From assembly GCA_023392285.1 (NCBI GenBank), contig JAEVZK010000068.1:1-37050 (forward strand): 37,050 nucleotides of DNA. The letters run 5' to 3'. This stretch comes from Armatimonadota bacterium. Lineage in GTDB: Bacteria; Armatimonadota; Fimbriimonadia; Fimbriimonadales; Fimbriimonadaceae. Below the pieces are notes generated by a model, which saw nothing but the letters and a program-made list of their open reading frames with translations, had not been told where the DNA came from and searched no databases. The translations under genes and the position numbers were made by a program. Shown here in pieces: positions 7,390-15,180 of the stretch (its first letter is position 1; each line of letters starts with the position of its first letter).

Positions 7390-8868
7390 ATGAAAATTCT
7401 TGTGACCGGAGGGACCGGCCTCGTGGGGACATCTCTCGTGGCGGAATTGCTTCGGCAGGGCCACAAAGTTCGGCTTGTCTCGAGACACGCGAGTCAAGGG
7501 GCACGACTCTTCGACGGCCCCGTCGAAAGCATCGATGCGGACGTGGCAAGCGCGGACGAAATCAGGGGCACGGCGGAAGCATGCGATGTGATATTTCACA
7601 ATGCTGGAATCGTATCTGAGCCTGCGGGCGGGCCCAGTTTTGAGGAAGTAAATGTACGCGGAACCCAAAACATCGTGCGCGAAGCGGAGCGTGCCGGTGT
7701 CAGGCGGTTCGTATATATCTCCTCGCTCAACGCAGATAAGGGAAATTCGAACTATCATCAGTCCAAGCTCAAGGGTGAAGAGGTTACGGCCACCTTTTCC
7801 CGCGAGTGGGTCATCACTCGCCCCTCGGTCGTCTATGGCCCTGGTGATGAAGTGGTGTCGCTGCTGCTCAAAATGGTGCGAACCCTTTCGGCGGTACCGG
7901 TAATTGAAGGTGGCGACCAGCTCTCGCAGCCCATCTGGGCGGCCGATCTTGCCAAGGCGCTGGCGATGTGCGTCGACCGGCCAGACGTCATTGGAGAAAC
8001 TCTACTGCTTGCAGGGCCGGAAAAAGTCTCGATGAACCAGATGCTGGACAAACTTTGCAATTTGGTCGGTAAGCATCCGGTGCGGGTACCCATGCCTGGC
8101 TGGATGGCCGAGATGGGCCTGTCGTTCGTTCAGAGAGTTGGCGTCGATCTGCCGTTCAGCCAAGACCAAATTGTCATGTTGCAAGAAGGGAACATGCTCT
8201 ATGGAGACGAAGAGAACGCGCTGACCGAGCGCTTTCACATATCCCTTGTCCCGCTCGACCAGCGATTGATGGAGCTGACGCAATCGGTGCCGGTGACCGA
8301 ACCCTCGACTGGGGTCGGCAAGCTTCGTCACCTGAAGCTCGAAGGTGCGATTCGCGGGTCGGGATTCAATGCGCGTCAAGTCTTTGCAATCATCTCGTCG
8401 CAACTGCCAACTTTGTTTTCAAATTCACCTGTAACTGCCGGAAGTGCCCCGGTGGTCCTGCAAGAAGGAACGACACTCGATTTGGCTCTGCCGTTGCGTG
8501 GCCTCTGCCAAGTGCGAGTTGCCGATTTGAACGAGACTTCGTGTGTGCTACTTACAGTTGAAGGTCATCCCTTGAACGGCGCAGTTAAATTCGAGGTGAC
8601 TGACAAGTCCGATAGCGAGGTCAAAATCACCATCGATACCTTTAGTCGCTCGGCAAATATGATCGATGCGGCAGTGATGAACGGCATAGGCCAGGTGGCT
8701 CAGGAGCTGACGTGGCACAAGGTCATGGGGAACATCGGGCAAGTGGTCGGCGGTGAGCTGGAAGAGGTCAACCGCTCGATCGAAGAACCGGAACCGGGGG
8801 AAGCAAGTGAAGTGGAGGCTTGGCTCAAAGAATTGGCTCTCAAGAGCCGCCGTCAATTCCTTCTCTGA
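7390..8868 (+). CDS. NAD(P)-dependent SDR epimerase-type protein fused to a DUF1990-like domain
   Basis: A 492-aa cytosolic protein in two parts. Residues 1-300 are an extended short-chain dehydrogenase/reductase: glycine motif TGGTGLVGT (6-14), NAG (71-73), Ser111/112 and the catalytic Tyr122-x3-Lys126 (YHQSK). It resembles the complex I NDUFA9/atypical SDR and nucleoside-sugar epimerase groups. Residues about 310-470 look like a DUF1990-type domain (LLTVEGHPLNGAVKFEV, then TIDTFSRSAN), a small fold usually found as a stand-alone protein. The substrate is unknown. The start ATG at 7390 lacks a clear ribosome site, but no earlier in-frame start fits the Rossmann fold. The C-terminal 30 residues are acidic and charged. 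Confidence 0.82.
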   Translation: MKILVTGGTGLVGTSLVAELLRQGHKVRLVSRHASQGARLFDGPVESIDADVASADEIRGTAEACDVIFHNAGIVSEPAGGPSFEEVNVRGTQNIVREAERAGVRRFVYISSLNADKGNSNYHQSKLKGEEVTATFSREWVITRPSVVYGPGDEVVSLLLKMVRTLSAVPVIEGGDQLSQPIWAADLAKALAMCVDRPDVIGETLLLAGPEKVSMNQMLDKLCNLVGKHPVRVPMPGWMAEMGLSFVQRVGVDLPFSQDQIVMLQEGNMLYGDEENALTERFHISLVPLDQRLMELTQSVPVTEPSTGVGKLRHLKLEGAIRGSGFNARQVFAIISSQLPTLFSNSPVTAGSAPVVLQEGTTLDLALPLRGLCQVRVADLNETSCVLLTVEGHPLNGAVKFEVTDKSDSEVKITIDTFSRSANMIDAAVMNGIGQVAQELTWHKVMGNIGQVVGGELEEVNRSIEEPEPGEASEVEAWLKELALKSRRQFLL

Positions 8869-8940
8869 AGCAAGAGGCTCAAGAGCTTCCCGCAACAGAC
8901 GGTCGCGTACGATACTAGTTGACCTAATCGCAAAATTTCG

Positions 8941-8965
8941 GATGAAGTGGATCATTAGCTTCATC
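8941..8965 (+). other. Small inverted repeat after the SDR gene
   Basis: GATGAAG and CTTCATC are separated by 11 bases in the 155-base gap between the SDR and deacetylase genes. There is no T-run, so a terminator role is possible but weakly supported. Confidence 0.25.
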
Positions 8966-9023
8966 TGAGCGTAAAGAAGACCAATTTTGGGCGGCGTCTC
9001 CGATAGCTCGCGCGTCTGACTTC

Positions 9024-10757
9024 ATGAATCGCATGTTCACTCGGAAGACTCTAACTCCAGTTGCCGGCTTTCTGTCGATGCTTGCCTTGTTCCTGGCAGC
9101 AGGCTGTCGCCCTCATTCGCTGAGCGGGTCTCTCGAACGCGTGCTGCCTGGCGAGTCAGCCTCTCAGCCGCTAGAAGAGCAAAAGCCCACATTTGCCAAT
9201 ATTTCCCTTCGCGCTCAGGCGGGCAGAACGTCCGTGATCATGTATCACGACATCATCAGGGAGCGAGACAAGGATTCCGTCTGGTTCGACGTGACCACCG
9301 ACGAGTTTCAAAAGGACATCGACTTCATCCTTCAAAATGGCTTTACCGTCCTCACGATGGATCAGCTTTACGAGCACCTCACAGAAGGCAAGCCGATTCC
9401 CCAGAAGTCGGTTGTTCTGACCTTCGATGACAACTATCAAGGATTTTATGACAATGCGTTGCCGATCCTCAAGCAGCATGGACTGCCCGCCACGGTCTTT
9501 GTGCATACAGGATTCGTAGGTAGTCAGGTCGGCCATCCAAAGATGACTTGGGATGAATTGAAGGAGCTCGTGTCGGGAGGGCTGGTCACGATCGGCGCTC
9601 ATACCATCACCCACCCTGATAAGTTTGCCGACTTGCCTGCCGATGTCCAGCGCAAGGAGCTGGTCGACTCAAAGGCAAAACTGGAGGAGATGCTGGGCGT
9701 GCCGGTCCCTTACATGGCCTATCCAGTTGGCTCTAATAGCGAAGTCACTCGCGACTTGGCGAAGGAAGCGGGGTACAAGATGTCCTTCACGATGGAACCA
9801 ACTCCCGCGGAAGCCTCCCCGAATATTCTCGCTGTTGGAAGGTACGAATCCAAGAAATTTGAGGAAGCGCTGACCGCCCAAATGAACGAGATCGCCGCAG
9901 TGCCCCAATGTGTTGTGGACGTCACCCTCAAGGACGTCCCGATCGACTGCCAAGTCGGGACATTCGAAGGAATTAAGCTGGCCATCATCAAGGGCGGCCG
10001 TCCCATGTCGCTTCAGGCTCAAGGCCGGAAGAGCGTCGGCGACTTCGTGAAAGAGAATCAAGCCGTCGCCGGGATCAATGGAACGTTCTTTTCCGCTGCC
10101 GCCGTGGCCTCTGACGACAATAAGCTCATTGGACCATGCCGACCAGCGAATGTCGGACTCTTTATGCCTGATCCCGATCCCACGCGGCTTAAGAAGCTAG
10201 TTGACCGCCCAATGGTGATCTGGGGACCAACTCGGTTGGCGATTGCCAACTTCGTTCCTGGCTGCATGAACACCGAATCGATCTACCATGACTTCATGCC
10301 CGACTACACGGATGCCTTTTTGGCCGGTACGTGGCTGGTTCACGACGGCGTGGCGAGGGCACGAGAACATATCACGATTTTTGCGTCCAAGGACATCCAA
10401 GATTATCGTAAGCGCGCCTTTTTCGGCGTGACAAAAGAGGGGACGATGATCTGTGGTGCATCGATGGGCAGCATCACCTCGGATCAGCTTGGCAAAGCGG
10501 CGGCGGCAGCTGGAGCTCAAGAGGCGGTCCTTCTCGATAGTGGATTTTCGACTTCCCTCATCTACGATGACTTGGTTCTGGCGAGTGGGCACAGCAATGC
10601 AGATCATCCCTCGCGACCGGTTCCGCATGCGATCGTGCTCATGGGGCAAAAGGGAACTGCCGACCTTGGCAGCTTTAAGCCGGTGCGGCTGGGTGAACTT
10701 GCGATGGCTACCGAAGAACCGGTGAAGACTCGTCGACGTCACCGAAGGAGATCATGA
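9024..10757 (+). CDS. Lipoprotein: polysaccharide deacetylase fused to a phosphodiester glycosidase (NAGPA-like) domain
   Basis: A 577-aa exported lipoprotein. Residues 1-28 form a signal with lipobox LAAGC (Cys28). Residues about 68-280 are a NodB/CE4 deacetylase: MYHDII, the metal/catalytic TFDD (133-136), and the metal-binding H193-x3-H197 (GAHTITHPD). CE4 enzymes remove N- or O-acetyl groups from cell-wall or capsular sugars. Residues about 295-545 match the NAGPA/DUF2233 phosphodiester glycosidase fold: GINGTFF (350-356), DSGFSTSLIY (505-514) and RPVPHAIVLM (531-540). That family hydrolyses sugar-1-phosphodiester links. A basic tail (KTRRRHRRRS) ends the protein. The next gene starts inside its stop codon (ATGA), so the two are translationally coupled. 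Confidence 0.88.
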   Translation: MNRMFTRKTLTPVAGFLSMLALFLAAGCRPHSLSGSLERVLPGESASQPLEEQKPTFANISLRAQAGRTSVIMYHDIIRERDKDSVWFDVTTDEFQKDIDFILQNGFTVLTMDQLYEHLTEGKPIPQKSVVLTFDDNYQGFYDNALPILKQHGLPATVFVHTGFVGSQVGHPKMTWDELKELVSGGLVTIGAHTITHPDKFADLPADVQRKELVDSKAKLEEMLGVPVPYMAYPVGSNSEVTRDLAKEAGYKMSFTMEPTPAEASPNILAVGRYESKKFEEALTAQMNEIAAVPQCVVDVTLKDVPIDCQVGTFEGIKLAIIKGGRPMSLQAQGRKSVGDFVKENQAVAGINGTFFSAAAVASDDNKLIGPCRPANVGLFMPDPDPTRLKKLVDRPMVIWGPTRLAIANFVPGCMNTESIYHDFMPDYTDAFLAGTWLVHDGVARAREHITIFASKDIQDYRKRAFFGVTKEGTMICGASMGSITSDQLGKAAAAAGAQEAVLLDSGFSTSLIYDDLVLASGHSNADHPSRPVPHAIVLMGQKGTADLGSFKPVRLGELAMATEEPVKTRRRHRRRS

Positions 10758-11461
10758 TCATCTCCTTGCTCTTGGCCACGGTAGTCGTGCCTGGCCATTC
10801 ACACAATGATTACGAGCGTTCACGACCACTGCTTGACGCGCTCGCAGCGCACATGGAGAGCATCGAGGCGGATGTGTTCCTCGTCGACGGAAACCTTTTG
10901 GTCGGTCACGAGCGGGAGGAATTGGTGCCCGGGCGCACCCTGGAATCGCTTTACCTAAAGCCGCTTAAGGATCGTTTGCGAGAGCTTTCTGCCATCTACC
11001 GAACGACGCCATTGATTCTGCTGATCGACGTAAAGACTGATGCAAAGAGCACTTTCGCCGCGATTCACCAGCGACTCGCTGATTTCAAACTACCTACATG
11101 GATCAAGCCGATCATTTCCGGTAATCGAGATCGCTCGGCCATCCTCGGTGACCGCAAACCGCTTGCGCAGTACGATGGGCGTCTTACTGACATTCAATTT
11201 GCTGGCCAAGGAATTCCGTTGATCTCAGATGACTGGTCGGCAACGTTCTCCTGGGATGGCAAAGGCTTGATGCCTGCCGACCAGTTGGAGCGGCTCCGTT
11301 CGTTGGTAAAGCAGGTGCACGAAAGAAGGCGGAAATTGAGATTTTGGGCAGCGCCCGACACCGAGGAGTCGTGGAAGACGCAGCTCGAAGCCGGGGTTGA
11401 CCTTATCAACACCGATCACCCGGTTCCATTTCAGACCTGGTTCCATTCGATCACCCGGTAA
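10754..11461 (+). CDS. PLC-like/GDPD-type phosphodiesterase
   Basis: A 235-aa protein with a TIM-barrel phosphodiesterase pattern. After a short hydrophobic leader (MIISLLLATVVVPG) comes HSHNDYERSRPLLDAL, then ESIEADVFLVDG and LLVGHEREEL, which are the His/Glu-Asp metal and catalytic strands of the PI-PLC/GDPD superfamily (AIM6-like branch). LILLIDVKT (about 94-102) and RKLRFWAAPDTEESW near the end are later barrel strands. It probably hydrolyses a phosphodiester outside the cytoplasmic membrane. The leader is short but plausible as a signal peptide. Its ATG overlaps the stop of the deacetylase/glycosidase gene by 4 bases, which suggests that the two proteins act on the same phosphodiester-containing polymer or lipid. 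Confidence 0.8.
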   Translation: MIISLLLATVVVPGHSHNDYERSRPLLDALAAHMESIEADVFLVDGNLLVGHEREELVPGRTLESLYLKPLKDRLRELSAIYRTTPLILLIDVKTDAKSTFAAIHQRLADFKLPTWIKPIISGNRDRSAILGDRKPLAQYDGRLTDIQFAGQGIPLISDDWSATFSWDGKGLMPADQLERLRSLVKQVHERRRKLRFWAAPDTEESWKTQLEAGVDLINTDHPVPFQTWFHSITR

Positions 11462-11546
11462 TCCATGCCCGCCTTCTGAGTCAGCTTTAGAAGATCGCTT
11501 GTTCCAAAAATAAATCAGTCCGCAATTTAGCCTCGTCTCATGTTTG

Positions 11547-12491
11547 ATGCCACTCGTCGATATGCCTCTCGCAGAACTGCAGCGATATCGCGGCATCAAT
11601 CCAAAGCCGGATAACTTCGACACCTTCTGGACGCAGGCACTGGATGAGCTTGACACCGTACCGCCTGATGGTCGCGCAGAACCTGCGCCATTCGCCACAG
11701 ACTTCGCTCGGTGTGAGCATTTCTACTTTCGAGGGGTTCGCGGTGCCACCATTTATGCGAAGAAAATCTCGCCCCTTGAGAGGCCAAAGGGCGCCATTCT
11801 GATGTTTCATGGCTATTCAATGAATTCCGGAGACTGGGCGGATAAGCTGGCTTATGCCGCCGCAGGGTGGACGGTCTACGCGATGGATGTGCGCGGGCAG
11901 GGGGGACGGTCAGAGGATTCTGGCGGGCACGCCGGCACGACTCTGCGCGGGCACATTGTGCGAGGCTTAGACGGAGCTCCTGAGAACATGCTGTATCGCC
12001 AGGTCTTTTTGGACACCGTGCAACTCGTACGCGCGGCTGAAGTGGAGGGGCACGATGAAATCGTCGTCAGCGGGGCATCTCAGGGTGGAGGGCTCGCCTT
12101 GGCTTGTGCGTCGCTATCACCCTCTGTTAAAAGAGTGGTGTCCTGGTATCCATTTCTCTGCGACTACCGTCGGGTGTGGGAAATGGATTTGGCACGCGAC
12201 GCCTACGACGAGATGCAGGAATACTTCCGCCGATTCGATCCGCTGCACGAGAGAGAGGAGCAGACTTGGAATAAGCTTGGCTATATCGATGTTGCTCATC
12301 TGTCTGAGCGCATCGAAGCCGAAGTTTTAATGTTTACTGGCTTGATGGACACGGTTTGCCCGCCATCCACCCAATTTGCCGCGTACAATAGAGTCAGAGG
12401 CACCAAGCAAATGGTCCTCTATCCCGATTTTCGCCACGAAGGGTACCCCGGTTCAAGTGACCGGGCTTTTCAATTTTTGACGAAGGGATGA
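11547..12491 (+). CDS. CE7 family acetyl esterase (acetylxylan esterase/cephalosporin-C deacetylase)
   Basis: A 314-aa alpha/beta-hydrolase of carbohydrate esterase family 7. Counting from ATG 11547, it has the family RGQGG motif (RGQGGRSED, about 117-125), the nucleophile elbow GASQGG (Ser178), Asp268 in GLMDTVCPP and His297 in DFRHEG. CE7 enzymes remove acetyl groups from short xylo-oligosaccharides and other small acetylated molecules, and are usually cytosolic. No signal peptide is visible. A TTG at 11544 directly precedes the ATG; the ATG gives the usual start MPLVDMPLAEL. The start of the histidine kinase gene overlaps its stop (ATGA). Confidence 0.9.
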   Translation: MPLVDMPLAELQRYRGINPKPDNFDTFWTQALDELDTVPPDGRAEPAPFATDFARCEHFYFRGVRGATIYAKKISPLERPKGAILMFHGYSMNSGDWADKLAYAAAGWTVYAMDVRGQGGRSEDSGGHAGTTLRGHIVRGLDGAPENMLYRQVFLDTVQLVRAAEVEGHDEIVVSGASQGGGLALACASLSPSVKRVVSWYPFLCDYRRVWEMDLARDAYDEMQEYFRRFDPLHEREEQTWNKLGYIDVAHLSERIEAEVLMFTGLMDTVCPPSTQFAAYNRVRGTKQMVLYPDFRHEGYPGSSDRAFQFLTKG

Positions 12492-14095
12492 AGCTCGAAA
12501 AACCTATGTTTAGAGGACGCCCGACTCCGATTCAGGCTTACGCTGCGGCAATCGCCTCAGTTCTCCTGATGATCCTGATTCGTTTTGCCTTCATCGGGGT
12601 CATGCCCGAGACAAGAGCGCCCTTTATGACGCTCTATGTCTCCGTCATTTTCTCTGCATGGTACGGCGGATTTGGGCCTGCCGCCTTTTCTACCGGATTG
12701 GGCACTCTCTACGGCATTTACATGATCGAGCGTAATCCAAAGATGCTCAATGACCCTTCTAATGTTGCCTCGGTCGTGCTGTTTATCGTTACCTCGCTGT
12801 GTATGGCTGCCTTCAGCATTTCGCAGAAGCGGTCTCAGGCGATCGCCTTGGAAGCGGCAGGCGAGAAGTTAGATGCTGAGATTAAGCTGCGGGAGAGCGA
12901 GCAGACTCAACGCATGCAGGCGGAGGAACTCGCACAAGTGGGTCGATTGCAGCATCATACGAATGCTTTGCTCGAGTCGCTGCTCGCGAATGCTCCGATG
13001 GGCATCGCATTTTTCGATTGCGAGAGAAAGTACGTTCGAATCAACGATTATCTGGCTCGGCTCAAAGGGATTTCGGCAGCCGATCATGTGGGCCATCGAG
13101 TGGGGGAGATTATTCCTCTCCTGGGTGAACAACTTGATCCTCTGATCCAACAAGTCCTCGATACGGGGGAGGGCATTGAAAACTATGAGATCAATGTTCC
13201 CGGCATCAAGCCAAATCGTCACCGCTCATGGATCGTTGGTCTTTATCCGATCCGCGCCGACGATGGCGAGTTGGAAGGTGTGGGTGCCGTTGGAATCGAG
13301 ATCACTCGCCAAAAGCGGGTGGAGAATGAAATTCGCCTGCTGAATCAGACGCTCGAGGATAAGGTACGTGAACGAACAAAGGAGCTCCTCTGGGCGAATG
13401 AAGAACTGCAAGGCTTCACCTACTCGGTATCCCATGACCTGCGACAGCCCCTGAGATCGATCATTGCCAGCAGTCGATTTATCTTGGAGGATTACGGCGA
13501 CAAGATCGATGATGAAGGCAAGCGTTTGATGCAAAAGCAATCCGAAGCCGCGCATCGTTTGGCCAACCTCATCGACGACATGCTGCGCTACGCTCGCCTG
13601 AGCCGTGCCGATTTGGTCGCAAAGCCAATCGATTTAGGATCGATGATTACGGATATCAACGAATCCGTCGCTGCCCAATATCAAGTTCGAGCCAATATCC
13701 AAATTACCGGGGAAACGAAGGTCGAGGGAGATCCCACGATGCTCCGCCTCGCGATGGAGAACTTGGTCGATAACGCATATAAGTATCGACGGAATGACGT
13801 GCCTCTAGAAGTCTCGCTGTGCGGTAAACGTCACAACGGGGTCGTAGATTTTCACCTGCACGACAACGGCATTGGATTCGACCCTGCCTACGCGGATAAG
13901 CTATTCCAGCCATTCGAACGGCTGCACCGGAGTGAGGAATATCCGGGGACGGGAATCGGACTAGCTAATGTTCGGCGCGTCATCAAGCGCCACGGGGGAG
14001 AAATTTCCGCTTCCAGCGATCAAGGCCATGGTGCTTGCTTCTGCTTCTCGATTCATTCAGCGGCCGAGAATTCAAAGATAGACGACGATTTCTGA
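12488..14095 (+). CDS. Membrane sensor histidine kinase (DUF4118-PAS-HisKA-HATPase)
   Basis: A 535-aa membrane kinase. Residues 15-112 hold a hydrophobic bundle of the DUF4118/KdpD type (PFMTLYVSVIFSAWYGGFGP). A coiled linker (115-160) is followed by a PAS domain (about 160-275; APMGIAFFDCERKYVRIND). The phosphorylated His316 lies in SVSHDLRQPLRS, a phytochrome-like H box. ATP-binding boxes follow: N box ENLVDNAYKY (424-433), G1 DNGIGF (459-464) and G2 GTGIGLANV (487-495). No response regulator is adjacent, so the partner is elsewhere. Its start overlaps the CE7 stop by 4 bases, which links sensing to the preceding carbohydrate genes by translation. The stop directly abuts that of the convergent PhyH gene. 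Confidence 0.92.
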   Translation: MKLEKPMFRGRPTPIQAYAAAIASVLLMILIRFAFIGVMPETRAPFMTLYVSVIFSAWYGGFGPAAFSTGLGTLYGIYMIERNPKMLNDPSNVASVVLFIVTSLCMAAFSISQKRSQAIALEAAGEKLDAEIKLRESEQTQRMQAEELAQVGRLQHHTNALLESLLANAPMGIAFFDCERKYVRINDYLARLKGISAADHVGHRVGEIIPLLGEQLDPLIQQVLDTGEGIENYEINVPGIKPNRHRSWIVGLYPIRADDGELEGVGAVGIEITRQKRVENEIRLLNQTLEDKVRERTKELLWANEELQGFTYSVSHDLRQPLRSIIASSRFILEDYGDKIDDEGKRLMQKQSEAAHRLANLIDDMLRYARLSRADLVAKPIDLGSMITDINESVAAQYQVRANIQITGETKVEGDPTMLRLAMENLVDNAYKYRRNDVPLEVSLCGKRHNGVVDFHLHDNGIGFDPAYADKLFQPFERLHRSEEYPGTGIGLANVRRVIKRHGGEISASSDQGHGACFCFSIHSAAENSKIDDDF

Positions 14096-15064
14096 TCAGT
14101 GGGTGTGTTCTTCTTCTTCCACTCGGCGACTCTCCATGCCGTCCGGCATTCCCATCATCATGGAGGCCTCGCAGTTCTGGTCCACCGGCGAGGATTCGGG
14201 GCGATTGGCGGCACAAGGCGTTCCGAAGCGTGGCCGAGCGTATGCCAAATGCGTTCCGCCCCTTGCCAAGATGTGGGCTCCATTCCCGCCGCCCCAATGG
14301 GTGAAGCTTCGGGCGTTGCAGTAATGGTTCACAAAGGATCTTCTAAAGCGATCGGTTGTGCGGTTGCTCAACGAGCGATGAAGCACGTGACCATTGAAGA
14401 AAGCGACATCCCCAGGATTTAGCACCACCGGGACCTCTTCGTATGGCACCGCCAATGGCTTCAAGGTGTTCGTCGGATCATCGTCGTCGTTGCAGTGTCC
14501 TCCTACGTTCTCAACTTCAGTGATGCCCGCAAGCCAGCGTTCACCAAAGGAGTGCAGGTGGGGCGGGGGATAGACCGGCTCGATCGAGGATCCCTTGGCC
14601 ATTCGCAGGCATCCGTTTTCCTCATCGGCTGGATCCAGAGCGATCCATGCGCCGATAAGCGTATCCGGGAAGGTGGGGATGTAATAAGTGTCTTGATGGA
14701 AGCCCTGCCCAAGAGCCCCGGGGCCTTTGATGAACATCATCGTCTGCAGGGCGAGCAGATCGGGGCCAGCTAGGGCTTGCGCCACATCGAGTACGCGCGT
14801 ATGAAGCAGATACTCTTCCCAGATCGGGAGTTTTTCGTGCAGCATATGAATTCTGAGAAGTCTGCGTTCGAGCTCTTCTCGTGTTGCATTCGGTTCGGGA
14901 GCGGCAACGCCTGGCACTTCGATTTCGCCTGACATGAGCGCCTCGCTATGGACGAGCAGGCGCTCGACATCGTCGCGAGACACGAGGTCTCGCACCACTA
15001 GAAAACCGTCGCTGCGATACTGCTTGTATTGATCAACGGACACCTTGTACGGCACAGCGCTCAT
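14096..15064 (-). CDS. Phytanoyl-CoA dioxygenase (PhyH) family protein
   Basis: A 322-aa member of the Fe(II)/2-oxoglutarate-dependent PhyH family. The iron ligands are visible as H123-x-D125 (GFHQDTYY) and the distal His in GHVLHRSLSN (H226 or H229), followed by the 2-oxoglutarate-binding Arg in RFRRSFVNHY (239-248). Start MSAVPYKVSVDQYKQYRSDG is typical ('Y-x-x-D-G-F/Y'). Bacterial members hydroxylate many small molecules, and the substrate cannot be inferred. A C-terminal tail of about 40 residues (CAANRPESSP to EEEEHTH) is unlike the core and contains Met and acidic clusters. The stop lies end to end with the histidine kinase stop: TGATCA spans both. Confidence 0.88.
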   Translation of the reverse strand: MSAVPYKVSVDQYKQYRSDGFLVVRDLVSRDDVERLLVHSEALMSGEIEVPGVAAPEPNATREELERRLLRIHMLHEKLPIWEEYLLHTRVLDVAQALAGPDLLALQTMMFIKGPGALGQGFHQDTYYIPTFPDTLIGAWIALDPADEENGCLRMAKGSSIEPVYPPPHLHSFGERWLAGITEVENVGGHCNDDDDPTNTLKPLAVPYEEVPVVLNPGDVAFFNGHVLHRSLSNRTTDRFRRSFVNHYCNARSFTHWGGGNGAHILARGGTHLAYARPRFGTPCAANRPESSPVDQNCEASMMMGMPDGMESRRVEEEEHTH

Positions 15065-15180
15065 GATTTCATATTAACTCCCATGACGCTGAATCGTCTC
15101 TTATTCGCCGGCCTATCACGATCACAAAGTGTATGAACGATCGGGAACCGTGGGGACACTCATATGGCAGGAGAAATGAA

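Noticed and set aside
8908..8924. Promoter for the deacetylase lipoprotein gene (TACGAT, TTGACC)
   Set aside because: The -35-like TTGACC lies downstream of the -10-like TACGAT, and no -10 is seen 17 bases after TTGACC.
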